From: Pueribacillus theae
Lineage (GTDB): Bacteria > Bacillota > Bacilli > Bacillales > UBA6769
Direction of reading: 5' to 3'
DNA: 64,000 nt
Assembly: GCF_003097615.1 (NCBI RefSeq)
Contig: NZ_QCZG01000009.1
Location: 33,479 to 97,478, forward strand
The translations under genes were made by a program, and so were the position numbers. The notes beneath the pieces are model-generated. The model saw only the letters and a program-made list of their open reading frames with translations, was not told where the DNA came from and searched no databases. Shown piece by piece: positions 37,809 to 48,274 of the stretch (positions are counted from its first letter, which is position 1; the number at the start of each line of letters is the position of its first letter).

Positions 37809-38534
37809 TTATTTCTTTTTTGCAGTTGATAATGCAAGCAGTTGTCTGATTTCCTTCGGATTAAGCGGCCTGTATTCACCAGGCTGCATATGGTCGCAGT
37901 TTAAAAAGGCGTACTTTTCTCTTTTCAATTTTATGACAGGATGTTCAATCGCTTCAAGCATTCTTCTTACTTGCCTGTTTCTTCCTTCATGAATGACCAT
38001 TTCCAAGACCGATGTTCCTCTTTTTTTATCAGCCGACAATAATTTAACTTTTGCCGGCGCTGTTTTTCCGTCCTCCAAGTGTATGCCACGCCTTAATTTT
38101 TCAATTTTTTCTTTCGTAACGATCCCTTTTACTTTTGCAATGTACGTTTTATCAATTTTGAACTTAGGATGCATCAGCCGATTTGCAAACTCCCCGTCAT
38201 TCGTTAATAAAATAATGCCAGAAGTATCATAATCAAGCCGCCCAATCGGGAAAATTCTTTTATCCGTGTCGATAAAATCGGTCACAACCCGGCGTCCATG
38301 CTCGTCATCGACACTTGAAATGACAGCTTTAGGTTTGTAAAGCAAGTAATAAACTGGCTCGTCCTGTTCAATCGGGATGCCATTCATTTCAATCCGATCA
38401 TTGGCGCCCACTTTTGTTCCAAGTTCTGTTATTGTTTTTCCATTCACTTTCACTTTGCCATTTACAATTAAATCTTCCGCTTTTCTTCTTGATGTAATCC
38501 CTGCTTTTGCGATTACTTTTTGAAGACGTTCCAT
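37809..38534 (-). CDS. rluB: 23S rRNA pseudouridine synthase RluB
   Basis: RluB makes pseudouridine in helix 89 of 23S rRNA. The 241 aa product (start at MERLQKVIAKAG, GAGGTG upstream) has an S4 domain (about 1-60). The RsuA/RluB catalytic motif GRLDYDTSGIILLTNDGEFANRLMHP follows, with its Asp near residue 103. It lies downstream of spmB, as in the B. subtilis dacB-spmA-spmB-rluB-resA row. Confidence 0.95.
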   Translation of the reverse strand: MERLQKVIAKAGITSRRKAEDLIVNGKVKVNGKTITELGTKVGANDRIEMNGIPIEQDEPVYYLLYKPKAVISSVDDEHGRRVVTDFIDTDKRIFPIGRLDYDTSGIILLTNDGEFANRLMHPKFKIDKTYIAKVKGIVTKEKIEKLRRGIHLEDGKTAPAKVKLLSADKKRGTSVLEMVIHEGRNRQVRRMLEAIEHPVIKLKREKYAFLNCDHMQPGEYRPLNPKEIRQLLALSTAKKK

Positions 38535-38582
38535 CTTCTTCACCTCAGTAACATCATACCCCTGCTATCTATCATTCTCAAG

Positions 38583-39110
38583 TTACTTTGGAAAAACGAT
38601 GGTCACGATAATAATAGAGGCAACAATCCCGACGAGATCCGCAAGCAATCCAACCTTCACAGAATCTCCCATTTTCTTGATGCCAACTGCCCCAAAATAA
38701 ACGGTTAAAATATAAAAGGTTGTATCAGTGCTTCCCTGCATCGTTGAAGCTAACCTGCCAATAAAGGAATCAGGCCCATGCGTAGCGATTAAATCCGTTG
38801 TAATGGCAAGAGCTCCCGTTCCTGATATTGGCCTCATAAGTGCAAGCGGTACAACCTCGGCCGGCACTCCGATTAAAAGAAGAAGTGGACTTAATAACTC
38901 AACGAGCGCTTCCATCGCGCCTGAAGCACGGAAGACGCTAATCGCAACTAGCATCCCTACTAAAAAAGGAATAAGCTGCACAGCAATTTTTATCCCTTCT
39001 TTTCCCCCTTCTACAAACGCTTCATATGTCGGCACTTTTTTATACGTCCCATAAAGTAGAATAAATGCAATTAAAGAAGGAATAAGCCATATTGATATCG
39101 CAGTAATCAT
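38583..39110 (-). CDS. spmB: Spore maturation protein SpmB
   Basis: SpmB, with SpmA, is needed for full dehydration of the spore core. The 175 aa product is a multi-pass membrane protein of the nucleoside-recognition (Gate) type. It has the conserved IRPISGTGALAITTDLIATHGPDSFIGRLAS-like segment near residue 92 and QGSTDTTFYILTVYFGAVG. Its start overlaps the spmA stop by 4 bp. Confidence 0.95.
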   Translation of the reverse strand: MITAISIWLIPSLIAFILLYGTYKKVPTYEAFVEGGKEGIKIAVQLIPFLVGMLVAISVFRASGAMEALVELLSPLLLLIGVPAEVVPLALMRPISGTGALAITTDLIATHGPDSFIGRLASTMQGSTDTTFYILTVYFGAVGIKKMGDSVKVGLLADLVGIVASIIIVTIVFPK

Positions 39111-39703
39111 AAACCGCCCCTGCCTTTTGTCCTTCTGTAATAAAAATAACGATCAATCACTATTGCCGCAACCGTGGAAAAAAATGTCGCAGCAATCGTT
39201 GTACCAACGATTTCAGTTGGCGACGCGGAATCATATTGCATGCGAATCGCAATAACAGTCGTCGGAATAATCGTTAAACTAGAGGTGTTTATCGCTAAAA
39301 AAGTGACCATTGACCTGCTTGCTGAAGATTTTCCGCCGTTCAATTTTTTCATCTCTTCCATCGCTTTGATCCCCATCGGCGTAGCGGCATTTCCCAGCCC
39401 GAAAAAATTCGATACCATATTTGACAAAATATACCCCATCGCAGGATGGTTTGCCGGCACTTCCGGAAAAAGCCTCGTCGCAAGCGGCCGCAATAAACGC
39501 GATAGCTTTAACAAAAGACCTGCCTTTTCACCAATTTTCATCATGCCGAGCCAAAAAACAAGTACGCTTATAAATCCTATGGATACCGCTACCGCCTCTT
39601 TGCCGCCTTCAAAAATGGCTTGGTTAACCTCTTCCATTGTGCCATTTATGCCAGCGAACACAAAACCAATCAAGAATAAAAAGACCCAGATGAGGTTAAT
39701 CAC
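39107..39703 (-). CDS. spmA: Spore maturation protein SpmA
   Basis: SpmA is the partner of SpmB in spore core dehydration. The 198 aa membrane protein has the conserved HPAMGYILSNMVSNFFGLGNAATPMGIKAM-type segment (about residues 83-112) and ends in a basic tail. I chose the GTG at 39703, with AGGGG 9 bases upstream, because it lines up with the B. subtilis N-terminus; a TTG 9 bases earlier is possible. It overlaps the dacB end by 8 bp. Confidence 0.93.
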   Translation of the reverse strand: MINLIWVFLFLIGFVFAGINGTMEEVNQAIFEGGKEAVAVSIGFISVLVFWLGMMKIGEKAGLLLKLSRLLRPLATRLFPEVPANHPAMGYILSNMVSNFFGLGNAATPMGIKAMEEMKKLNGGKSSASRSMVTFLAINTSSLTIIPTTVIAIRMQYDSASPTEIVGTTIAATFFSTVAAIVIDRYFYYRRTKGRGGL

Positions 39704-40859
39704 TTTGATCAACCCCTGCCACTAAAAAGAAGATGTTTTTAAAGCTTTCCAAGAAATTTTTCTTTTCAGCCGCCGGCTGGCCGTCAAAAAACAATGGCAC
39801 CTTTGCAATCTCTTCCCCTTCAAGTTTAATTTTTAAATAACCTACTGGTGCAGGAACTCCTTCTTTTTCCCACTTTTTCCCTTTTGGCGGGCGAAGAAGC
39901 GTTATCGAGGAAGTAAGAAGCTGTGACTCCTCCTCAGTCAATGGATAATATACCGGTTGTTTCACAATAAGCTTATTTCGATAAAAATCGTGTGTTGCAT
40001 GCTTGTATTTCCCTTTATCAATAAGCTTCATTTTTTGATAAGTATCAAAAGCATGCTCAAAAAGAGCGATATGGTCATTCCAATCATCAGGATCATCGAG
40101 TGTGACAGCGATTAAATCCATATCATTTTTCGAGGCGGTGGAAACGAGTGTACGGTTTGCTCTTTTTGTATACCCAGTTTTTCCTCCAGTAGAATATTTG
40201 TACAAGCCTGTCACAAGTTTATTTTTATTTTTCCATAAACGACCCCAGCTCTCACCGTCGATTTTTTTCGTTTTATATTTTTCGGTACTGGAAATTTTTC
40301 GAAAGGTCTTATCTTTCATTGCGTATTTCATTAATAAGGCCATATCGTAAGCCGTTGAATAGTGGTTTTCACTATCGTCCAATCCGTGCGGATTTGAAAA
40401 TACAGTATCTTTCATCCCGATCGCTTTTGCTTTTTCATTCATCATGTAAACAAAACCTTCAACGCTCCCGCCGACATGATTCGCAATAGCGATGGCTGCA
40501 TCATTTCCGGATTTCAGCATTAATCCATAAACTAAATCCTCTAACGTTATGATTTCGCCTTCTTTTAGATAAATGCTTGATCCCTCAATATTGACTGATT
40601 TACTCGATATTTTCACTTTGTCATCAAGCTTACCAGATTCAATGGCCAATATAGCGGTCATAATTTTTGTAATACTTGCGATTCTGCGCTTTGTATAGGC
40701 ATCTTTTTCAAACAAGATCCGCCCTGATTCCTGTTCGATTAAAATAGCACTTTTGGCGGAAACATTCAGCGTGCTTGCATATGATAAATTTGTAGGACAA
40801 AATAGTAAAAAAAATAGAGATACGAGAATGATCCCGGCTTTTGAGCGTTTTCTATTCAT
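39696..40859 (-). CDS. dacB: D-alanyl-D-alanine carboxypeptidase DacB (PBP5*)
   Basis: DacB trims cortex peptides in the mother cell and so controls cortex cross-linking. The 387 aa precursor has a signal peptide (about 1-28) and the penicillin-binding motifs SITK, SGN (in KSGNDAAIAIANHVGG) and KTG (in GGKTGYTKRANRT). A C-terminal PBP5-type domain follows. The start at MNRKRSKAGI (40859) is preferred over one 33 bases earlier. It is first in the dacB-spmA-spmB row. Confidence 0.93.
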   Translation of the reverse strand: MNRKRSKAGIILVSLFFLLFCPTNLSYASTLNVSAKSAILIEQESGRILFEKDAYTKRRIASITKIMTAILAIESGKLDDKVKISSKSVNIEGSSIYLKEGEIITLEDLVYGLMLKSGNDAAIAIANHVGGSVEGFVYMMNEKAKAIGMKDTVFSNPHGLDDSENHYSTAYDMALLMKYAMKDKTFRKISSTEKYKTKKIDGESWGRLWKNKNKLVTGLYKYSTGGKTGYTKRANRTLVSTASKNDMDLIAVTLDDPDDWNDHIALFEHAFDTYQKMKLIDKGKYKHATHDFYRNKLIVKQPVYYPLTEEESQLLTSSITLLRPPKGKKWEKEGVPAPVGYLKIKLEGEEIAKVPLFFDGQPAAEKKNFLESFKNIFFLVAGVDQSD

Positions 40860-40926
40860 AACATCCCGCCTCTGACAAGCTAGTTTGTACATATTTATGC
40901 AGACGGAGAGGCGATATGAATAATAA

Positions 40927-40962
40927 AAAACCGATCATCCTAAATAAAGGAAAATCGGTTTT
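40927..40962 (-). terminator. Terminator of the MBL-fold gene
   Basis: AAAACCGAT/ATCGGTTTT with inner CCT/AGG pairing is followed by TTTTTATT on the minus strand. Confidence 0.75.
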
Positions 40963-40968
40963 TCACGT

Positions 40969-41814
40969 TTAATTCATGTATTTTCCGTCATCTGGAATGG
41001 CAATGCTTTCGAATTCCTCCACAAGCTTTCGTAAATTTTTTGCCAATTGTTCGCCTTCCATTGGAAGCCCGTGCCCTGTAATTGCGACTGACGGTTTTAG
41101 CGCTTCTAATTTTTTTGCGGATTCCCATGAAGCAGACCAATCAGTTGTTAAATATCTTGGAGGCCCATTGATTTCCTGTTCTTGTGTTAAAACTTTATAA
41201 AGCGATTCTTGTTTCACAGTAACAAAGGCGTCCCCTACAATTAACGCACGATCCCTTTCTCTAAAAAATGAAACATGCCCTGGTGTATGTCCAGGTGTAT
41301 GGATCCACCTGAATTCAGGCATTCCGGGAACAGTTCCATCGGAAGGAAGCATTGTGACGCGATTTCCTAAATGAATCGGTTCATTTGGAAAAATAGGTGA
41401 CATTTTGGCTACGAGTCCGCCTTCGACCGTTGGATCAGGTTCAGGGTAGCTTTTTTCCCCTGTTAAATAAGGCAATTCCAATTCGTGGGCATAGACAGGA
41501 ACATCCCATCTTTCCACTAATTCAATGACGGCGCCGACGTGATCGAAATGGCCGTGTGTCAACACGATGGCTTGCGGGCGGCTGTTTTTTCCAAAACGAT
41601 TTTCAACCGCAGAAATGATGGCATTCGAAGAATGGGGCATCCCTGCATCAACCAATACAAAATCATTCGAACCCGGTTTTCCAACGAGGCAAATATTCAC
41701 GATTTGAACCGTATAGCAGAATAGATCCGGCAAGAGTTCTATCCCAACCCCGCTAGTGATGGATGTTGCCGGGATATATTTATAATCACTGCCATAGGAA
41801 ATATTTTTATCCAA
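40969..41814 (-). CDS. Metallo-beta-lactamase-fold hydrolase
   Basis: A 281 aa zinc hydrolase with the HxHxDH motif in VLTHGHFDHVGAV (near residue 87). A second His lies in HTPGHTPGHVSFF, an Asp in IVGDAFVTV, and a last His in SVAITGHGLP. The layout resembles YqjP/glyoxalase II-like enzymes. There is no signal peptide. The substrate is unknown; neighbours (dacB and bpsB) give no clear hint, and it has its own terminator. Confidence 0.88.
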   Translation of the reverse strand: MDKNISYGSDYKYIPATSITSGVGIELLPDLFCYTVQIVNICLVGKPGSNDFVLVDAGMPHSSNAIISAVENRFGKNSRPQAIVLTHGHFDHVGAVIELVERWDVPVYAHELELPYLTGEKSYPEPDPTVEGGLVAKMSPIFPNEPIHLGNRVTMLPSDGTVPGMPEFRWIHTPGHTPGHVSFFRERDRALIVGDAFVTVKQESLYKVLTQEQEINGPPRYLTTDWSASWESAKKLEALKPSVAITGHGLPMEGEQLAKNLRKLVEEFESIAIPDDGKYMN

Positions 41815-41879
41815 ATTGAGAACCCCTTTCTAAGCTAGTATCTTCTTCGATAAACCGAACGATGCGTGCATATGAATCT

Positions 41880-42398
41880 TTAATTTCGTTCAGGGTTAGG
41901 CAAATGGCGGAGAGCTTCCTCTTCAACGGGAATCCTTACGAAAAATAGAAAGAAAATATTTAAAATGGTAAAAGAAAATGCTGTGATATAGGCTTCAAAC
42001 ATGAATGGAAGTGTAAAAAGTTCGAGTGTCACAACAACATAGTTAGGATGCTTTAAAAAACGATATGGCCCGTTTACAACCTTTTCTTTGTTAGGAATGA
42101 CAATGACTCTTGTATTCCAGTGCTTTCCCAATGTCATTAAACTCCAGACGCGCAAACATTGAGCGGCAAGAAACACAATAAAGAAAAAATACCAGCCCGA
42201 AATAAGAGAGGGCTTTACTAAATGCTCAACAATTAACGAAGTAAAAAAAGCAACGTGGAGAATAACGATATACTTGTAATGATCTCTTCCAAATTCAATG
42301 CCGCCGTGCTCTTCTGCCCATTTTTGATTTTGTTTTGCAATGAAAAGTTCAATCAGGCGCTGCACGATAACAATCGTAACGAGAATACTAAACAGCAT
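41880..42398 (-). CDS. bpsB: Isoprenylcysteine carboxyl methyltransferase-family protein BpsB
   Basis: BpsB (YpbQ in B. subtilis) methylates the alkylpyrones made by BpsA. The 172 aa membrane protein has about four or five helices and the ICMT motif GPYRFLKHPNYVVVTLE near residue 105. I chose the ATG at 42398, which begins with a hydrophobic helix; the longer frame reads back into bpsA. It overlaps bpsA by 11 bp, so the two are translationally coupled. Confidence 0.88.
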   Translation of the reverse strand: MLFSILVTIVIVQRLIELFIAKQNQKWAEEHGGIEFGRDHYKYIVILHVAFFTSLIVEHLVKPSLISGWYFFFIVFLAAQCLRVWSLMTLGKHWNTRVIVIPNKEKVVNGPYRFLKHPNYVVVTLELFTLPFMFEAYITAFSFTILNIFFLFFVRIPVEEEALRHLPNPERN

Positions 42399-43518
42399 GA
42401 TTCTGTTTCCCTTTCTCCTTGACTTCAGGCTTTCGCCATTCCAGCAAAACCGTTTCAGAAGAAAATCCGGGTCCAAGGGCCATCAATAAACCAATGTCAT
42501 ACTCATCTAAATTTTGAAGCAGGAATTGTTGTAATACGTAAAGAATCGTCGCAGATGACATATTTCCGTATTTTTTTAAAACATCTGCTGAAATGCTTAG
42601 CTTGTCCTCTGAAAGGTTCAACGTCCTTTCATAAGCTTCTAGCACTTTACGTCCACCAGGATGCGCAACAAAATGTTGAACTTGATGGATAGACAAATCG
42701 TATTTTTCGAGAAATTCTACGACGTTCGGTTTAAGCCAACCCTCGATAATTTGCGGGATATCTTTTGAAAAGATAACATGTAAACCGGTATTTTTTATTT
42801 CCCAACCCATCACGTCTTCAGATTCAGGCATGAAGGCTGAACTGTTTCCTAGAATATATGGCGAATTTCGTAATCTAGATGTCGACAATAGCGTAGACTC
42901 GTCCCCACAAACGAGTCCGCAAGCGACGCCATCCGCGAAAAGAGATGTCCCGATGAGGTTGCTTTTTGTCAAATCGCCTTTTTGAAACGTTAAACTGCAT
43001 AATTCCACACTTAAAATTAATACATTTGCCTCAGGAAATGCTGTACAATATTCAAAAGCGCGCGATATCCCAGCGGCACCGCCCGCACAGCCTAAGCCCC
43101 AAATCGGTATTCGCTTCAGGTGATTTGAGAAAGGAAGCTTATTCATTATCAAGGCATCAATACTTGGTGTTGAAATTCCCGAACTTGATATAAAAAATAT
43201 AGCGTCAATTTCTTTAAAAGGAACCGGCTTCGCAAAGAAGTTTACGTTGTGCAATGCCTTTTCAATCGCCTTAACGCCAAGTTCGACTGCTAATTCGATG
43301 TAAAGATTATTTTTCTCAGAAAAAGTATGTTCTTTTTGAAACCATTCCAGCGGAGCGGAGAAATAGCGCCCTTCAATTTGGCCATTATGAAAAATATTTA
43401 ATAGACGATCAATGTTCCTAAATTGAGAGTGAAACAGTTCACGGACAAAATTCTTTACTTCTTCTTGAGAAAAGTAATGGGGCGGCGATTCCGTCCCAAC
43501 AGAAAGAATATAAGGCAT
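42388..43518 (-). CDS. bpsA: Type III polyketide synthase BpsA
   Basis: A chalcone-synthase-like enzyme that extends fatty acyl-CoA with malonyl-CoA to make alkylpyrones. The 376 aa product has the catalytic Cys in IWGLGCAGGAAGISRA (near residue 143). The His is in HFVAHPGGRKVLEAY and the Asn in KYGNMSSATILYVL. GPGFSSE closes the family signature. It is coupled to bpsB, forming the two-gene unit known from B. subtilis. Confidence 0.94.
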   Translation of the reverse strand: MPYILSVGTESPPHYFSQEEVKNFVRELFHSQFRNIDRLLNIFHNGQIEGRYFSAPLEWFQKEHTFSEKNNLYIELAVELGVKAIEKALHNVNFFAKPVPFKEIDAIFFISSSGISTPSIDALIMNKLPFSNHLKRIPIWGLGCAGGAAGISRAFEYCTAFPEANVLILSVELCSLTFQKGDLTKSNLIGTSLFADGVACGLVCGDESTLLSTSRLRNSPYILGNSSAFMPESEDVMGWEIKNTGLHVIFSKDIPQIIEGWLKPNVVEFLEKYDLSIHQVQHFVAHPGGRKVLEAYERTLNLSEDKLSISADVLKKYGNMSSATILYVLQQFLLQNLDEYDIGLLMALGPGFSSETVLLEWRKPEVKEKGKQNHAV

Positions 43519-43689
43519 AGTAACACCTCCTTTAAAAAAGTTCGGGATACAAATCAGTTTTTACTTTAGTTGACAATAGTTTAAGCTATTCACTATATTT
43601 TCATTCAGCAGTTACAACGATTTACCACGATTCGCTTTTCTTTAAACAATTTTTCAATAAACGAAACGTAAACAGGAAGGATGAATCTA

Positions 43690-44194
43690 GTGCCATACCC
43701 AGAAGCCTACATCAGGTACTTAGTTTATTTTCATGGATTGAGGGATTATTTTGAATGCCATGAAGTGCTGGAGGAACATTGGAAAAAGGACGAAAAAGAA
43801 AACCGAAAGAAATATTGGGTGGGGCTCATTCAAATCGCTGTTGCATTGTACCATCAACGGCGAAAGAATTTTAAAGGTGCCGAAAAATTGATGAAAAACG
43901 CTATAAACATAATAAGAATGGAAAAGGAAGCCATTCATTCTCTTTCACTTGACTATTCTAAGCTTTTATTGATTCTTGAAACGCGGTACAGAGAGATGCT
44001 GAATAAACAAGAATACACAAGTATTCACTTGCCAATCATTTCTAACCAATTAATCGAATTGTGTAAGAAGGAATGCAAAAAACTCAATTGTATTTGGGGT
44101 TCAGAAAGCAATTTGAAAAATGACGAACTTGTTCACAAACATATGTTGAGGGATCGAAGCGAGAGAATGAAAGAAAGGGGAAATCATAAAGAAA

Positions 44195-44220
<26 letters not shown>
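43690..44220 (+). CDS. ypuF: DUF309 protein (YpuF-like)
   Basis: This 176 aa protein has the DUF309 core at its N-terminus (FHGLRDYFECHEVLEEHWK ... YWVGLIQIAVALYHQRRKNFKGA). A charged, basic C-terminal extension follows. The family function is unknown. I chose the GTG at 43690 because AGGAAGG ends 9 bases before it; the ATG at 43681 abuts that site. Position next to ribT and the rib operon agrees with B. subtilis ypuF. Confidence 0.82.
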
Positions 44221-44612
<392 letters not shown>

Positions 44613-44692
44613 TTAAGTGAAATCCTTTCATTGCCAAACTCCTACCATAGTATACATGAATAAAGAGGAATTTGCTAAGCGATTTGTCCTTT

Positions 44693-45160
44693 TTATGAAA
44701 ATTGTTTTACCAAATTGGCCATTTCGATAGCTGAAACACCGGCATCCCAGCCTTTGTTGCCGGCTTTTGTCCCTGCTCTCTCAACCGCTTGTTCAATCGT
44801 TTCAGTTGTTAAAATTCCAAAAATAACAGGAACCCCGCTTGTTAGGGACGCTGAAGAAACCCCTTTTGCCACTTCGTTGCAAACGTAGTCAAAGTGGGGT
44901 GTTGCTCCGCGAATGACAGTTCCCAACGTAATAACGGCATCGTATTTTTGCGAATCAGCCATTTTTTTTGCGATGAGCGATATCTCAAAAGCGCCCGGTA
45001 CCCATGCAATGTCGATATCTTCTTCATTGACCCCGTGCCTAAGCAGTGCATCTTCCGCGCCGCTAAGCAGTTTACTTGTAATAAAGTCGTTGAACCGACC
45101 TACGATGATGCCGATTTTTAAACCTGTTCCAACAAGATGGCCTTCAAATGTCTGTTTCAT
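44693..45160 (-). CDS. ribH: 6,7-dimethyl-8-ribityllumazine synthase
   Basis: RibH condenses 5-amino-6-ribitylaminouracil with dihydroxybutanone phosphate to lumazine. The 155 aa product carries [43 protein letters not shown] (with the catalytic His near residue 89) and [11 protein letters not shown]. It assembles into icosahedral shells with RibE in Bacillus. Confidence 0.97.
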   Translation of the reverse strand: MKQTFEGHLVGTGLKIGIIVGRFNDFITSKLLSGAEDALLRHGVNEEDIDIAWVPGAFEISLIAKKMADSQKYDAVITLGTVIRGATPHFDYVCNEVAKGVSSASLTSGVPVIFGILTTETIEQAVERAGTKAGNKGWDAGVSAIEMANLVKQFS

Positions 45161-45192
45161 TTATTATTCCTCCTCTTAATCGCTTGGGCAGC

Positions 45193-46386
45193 CTAAAAAT
45201 GAAGGATGTGCCCCAATTTATTCTGTTTCGTCTTTAAATAATTTTCGTTTTCTTTTTTTGCTGGCATTTGGATCGGCACCCGTTCAACCACTTCCAGGCC
45301 ATGCCCGCTTAACCCAGCTATTTTTCTAGGATTGTTTGTTAAAAGTTTCATTTTTTCAACGCCTAAATCTTTAAGAATTTGGGCTCCGACACCGTAATCG
45401 CGCAAATCAGGCGCAAAACCGAGCTTTTCGTTCGCTTCGACGGTATCATAGCCTTCTTCCTGTAATTTATAAGCCCTCAGCTTATTCATTAGACCGATTC
45501 CCCGGCCTTCTTGCCGCATGTAAAGGAGAACGCCTTTGCCTTCTTCTTCAATTTGGGTTAATGCCGCATGAAGCTGTGGCCCGCAGTCACAGCGTTTGGA
45601 GCCGAATACATCGCCAGTCAAGCATTCGGAATGTACTCGCACAAGAACGGGTCTATCCGGCGTTATTTCGCCTTTCACGAGTGCGACATGCTCCTTATCA
45701 TCAAGGACATTCGAATAGCCAATTGCTTTAAACCGGCCATAATCTGTCGGCAAACTAATTTCGATTTCCCGCTTGATTAATTGTTCTTTACGACTGCGGT
45801 AAGAAATTAAATCTTTAATCGTAATCAATTTCAGGCCGAATTCATCTGCCAATTTCCTTAAATCGTCAACCCTCGCCATCGTTCCATCTTCTTTAATAAT
45901 TTCACAAATGACCCCTGCTGGTTTCGCTCCGGCGATGCGGGCAAGATCGACTGCTGCTTCTGTATGGCCTGCTCTCCGGAGCACTCCGCCTTCTTTTGCA
46001 ATAAGCGGAAAGATATGGCCAGGGCGCTTAAAGTCCGACGGCACTGCGTCTGGATTGAGCATTTCTTGAATCGTAAGCGCTCTTTCGTGCGCAGAAATGC
46101 CTGTTGTTGTCGTACGATGATCAATGCTAATCGTAAACGCCGTTCCATGTGAATCAGTGTTGTTTTCAACCATTGGAAAGAGCTCCAATTTTCCTGCCAA
46201 CTGGGAGCTAATCGGAGCACACACAAGTCCGCGCCCGTGCTTAATCATAAAATTGATCGTTTCTGGCGTCACTTTTTCAGCAAGCGCTACGAAATCACCT
46301 TCGTTTTCTCGATCTTCATCATCAACGACGATCACGACTTTTCCATCTATCAATTCCTGAATAGCATCTTCAATTCGGTCAAACAT
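45193..46386 (-). CDS. ribBA: Bifunctional DHBP synthase / GTP cyclohydrolase II
   Basis: RibBA supplies both riboflavin precursors: dihydroxybutanone phosphate from ribulose 5-phosphate, and diaminopyrimidine from GTP. The N-terminal domain (about 1-200) has [14 protein letters not shown] and [16 protein letters not shown]. The C-terminal domain (about 205-397) has the zinc motif [18 protein letters not shown] and RQEGRGIGL. It is third in the rib operon. Confidence 0.97.
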   Translation of the reverse strand: MFDRIEDAIQELIDGKVVIVVDDEDRENEGDFVALAEKVTPETINFMIKHGRGLVCAPISSQLAGKLELFPMVENNTDSHGTAFTISIDHRTTTTGISAHERALTIQEMLNPDAVPSDFKRPGHIFPLIAKEGGVLRRAGHTEAAVDLARIAGAKPAGVICEIIKEDGTMARVDDLRKLADEFGLKLITIKDLISYRSRKEQLIKREIEISLPTDYGRFKAIGYSNVLDDKEHVALVKGEITPDRPVLVRVHSECLTGDVFGSKRCDCGPQLHAALTQIEEEGKGVLLYMRQEGRGIGLMNKLRAYKLQEEGYDTVEANEKLGFAPDLRDYGVGAQILKDLGVEKMKLLTNNPRKIAGLSGHGLEVVERVPIQMPAKKENENYLKTKQNKLGHILHF

Positions 46387-46398
46387 GCTTTTTCCTCC

Positions 46399-47046
46399 TT
46401 AGGCAAAGCCATTTTTCTCCAAAAAAGACTTGGTCATGCGATTTCTTGCAGGATCCTTTCGTTTTAAAGTAAATTGTTCTACATATTTACCTAGCATGTC
46501 GCATTCAATGTTTACGATATCACCAGGCGCTTTGTCACCTAAAACAGTTTCTGAAAGCGTATGGGGAATGAGTGAAATTGTAAAACTGCCATCATTTACT
46601 CCAAACACGGTAAGGCTAGTCCCATCAACGGCAATTGAACCTTTGTAGATAATGTAAGACATTAGCTCATCAGGAACCGCAATTTCATAATACACCGCAT
46701 TCGAGACGGGTCGTTTTGCACGAATTTCACCAATTCCGTCAACATGTCCTGTGACGAAGTGCCCTCCAAATCGACCGTTGGCAGCCATTGCACGTTCGAG
46801 ATTGACTGATGATCCTTGCTTTAAACTCTTTAAGCTCGTGCTTTTTACCGTTTCCGGCATCACATCGACTGTAAAATCTCCTTCAGTAAATGAAGTTACC
46901 GTGAGACAGACACCATTTACGGCAATACTGTCGCCGAGCTGGACATCATGCAATATTTTTTTTGCTTTTATTTTCATCGTGATTGCATCCGCACCATGGT
47001 CCATTGCTTCAATTTTTCCAATCTCTTCAATAATGCCTGTAAACAT
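46399..47046 (-). CDS. ribE: Riboflavin synthase alpha chain
   Basis: RibE dismutates two lumazine molecules to riboflavin. The 215 aa product has two lumazine-binding repeats, beginning MFTGIIEEIGKIE and HFVTGHVDGIGEI. Each repeat has a GDS.AVNGVCLTV or GSIAVDGTSLTV signature. Its start overlaps the ribD end by 1 bp. Confidence 0.97.
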   Translation of the reverse strand: MFTGIIEEIGKIEAMDHGADAITMKIKAKKILHDVQLGDSIAVNGVCLTVTSFTEGDFTVDVMPETVKSTSLKSLKQGSSVNLERAMAANGRFGGHFVTGHVDGIGEIRAKRPVSNAVYYEIAVPDELMSYIIYKGSIAVDGTSLTVFGVNDGSFTISLIPHTLSETVLGDKAPGDIVNIECDMLGKYVEQFTLKRKDPARNRMTKSFLEKNGFA

Positions 47047-48137
47047 TATTTCACCCTTTCTACTCTTGGCTTAGCGACTATTTTAAGATCTTTGCCAATT
47101 TGCTCAATCGATTTATATTCGAGCTGTAATGCATCTTTCAAATGGGGAATTCCCGTTCCTTCAAAACTTGTTGGCGCATCGCTTCCGCCAATAACGGTTG
47201 GCGCCATATAAACAATCAACTGGTTGACAAGTTTTGCAGTTAAAAAACTGTTGTTCACTCTTGCCCCACCTTCTACAAATAAGGAGGCAATGCCAAGCTC
47301 GCCAAGCCGCACCATTAACTCACGAAGATGATTGGTATTCGCCATTTCTATCAGTTTGACGTGTTGTTTGTTATAGGCTGATCGATCCTTTTTCGCTTTT
47401 TCTCCAATGATGAGCCATGTCTCTGCAGAGTCATCGGTCATAATGTTTGCATGCAAGGGAGTTCTTAATTTGCTGTCTAATATGATTCGAACCGGATTTT
47501 TCCCTCCTTCGGGAAGCCTTGTCGTAAGTTTTGGATCATCTTTTAACACTGTTCCGATACCGACAAGAATCGCATCATGTTTATGCCGTAACCTGTGGAC
47601 ATCCTCTCTCGCTTCAGGCCCTGTGATCCACTTGCTTTCTCCTGTGGACGTTGCAATTTTCCCATCTAGCGTCATCGCATTTTTGAGCGTAACATATGGC
47701 GTTTTCGTTACGATGTAATGATAGAAATCTTCATTTAATTCATCCGATTCTTTTCTGCATAAACCGGATTCCACTTTAATTCCGGCCGCTTCCAGTAATT
47801 TTATTCCGCTTCCAGCAACGTTAGGGTTCGGATCCTCTGAAGCGATGACGGCACGCTTAATGCCGCTGTCGATTATTTGTTCCGCACATGGAGGCGTTTT
47901 TCCATAATGGCTGCAAGGTTCGAGCGTAACGAAAATTGTCGCTCCCTTTGCCCTGTTTCCGGCCATCTTAAGGGCATGAACCTCTGCATGGGCTTCACCC
48001 GCCTTTAAGTGGCTTCCAACTCCTACAATTTCACCATTATTAACGACTACCGCTCCAACAGTTGGGTTTGGGGACGTCTGTCCTTTTGCTGTTTTCGCCA
48101 AATGGAGTGCAAGGCGCATATATTCTTCATCTTTCAA
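47046..48137 (-). CDS. ribD: Riboflavin-specific deaminase/reductase
   Basis: RibD carries out the second and third steps after GTP opening: pyrimidine deamination, then side-chain reduction. The 363 aa product has an N-terminal zinc deaminase (HAEVHALKMAG near residue 49, EPCSHYGKTPPCAE near residue 73). The C-terminal NADPH reductase runs from about residue 145 (TLDGKIATSTGESKWITG, LFVEGGARV). It is the first gene after the FMN riboswitch. Confidence 0.97.
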   Translation of the reverse strand: MKDEEYMRLALHLAKTAKGQTSPNPTVGAVVVNNGEIVGVGSHLKAGEAHAEVHALKMAGNRAKGATIFVTLEPCSHYGKTPPCAEQIIDSGIKRAVIASEDPNPNVAGSGIKLLEAAGIKVESGLCRKESDELNEDFYHYIVTKTPYVTLKNAMTLDGKIATSTGESKWITGPEAREDVHRLRHKHDAILVGIGTVLKDDPKLTTRLPEGGKNPVRIILDSKLRTPLHANIMTDDSAETWLIIGEKAKKDRSAYNKQHVKLIEMANTNHLRELMVRLGELGIASLFVEGGARVNNSFLTAKLVNQLIVYMAPTVIGGSDAPTSFEGTGIPHLKDALQLEYKSIEQIGKDLKIVAKPRVERVK

Positions 48138-48180
48138 GTTCGATATACCCTCCCAACTTTAGAAATTTCCGAATCTCAAT

Positions 48181-48220
48181 CAAAAAATCCCCCGGAGAAA
48201 TGATTCTTCCGGGGGATTTT
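48181..48220 (-). terminator. FMN-riboswitch expression-platform terminator
   Basis: ATCCCCCGGA/TCCGGGGGAT with a 12-nt loop is followed by TTTTTTG on the minus strand, between the aptamer and ribD. Confidence 0.9.
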
Positions 48221-48274
48221 TCGCAATAGCAAATAAACCCTGCTTAAATAAGGGCATGCTTCGTATCAAAAATA

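Noticed and set aside
42388..42476. Longer bpsB frame starting inside bpsA
   Set aside because: The extra 26 residues are hydrophilic, overlap the bpsA coding end and are not part of the methyltransferase family; the ATG at 42398 was used.
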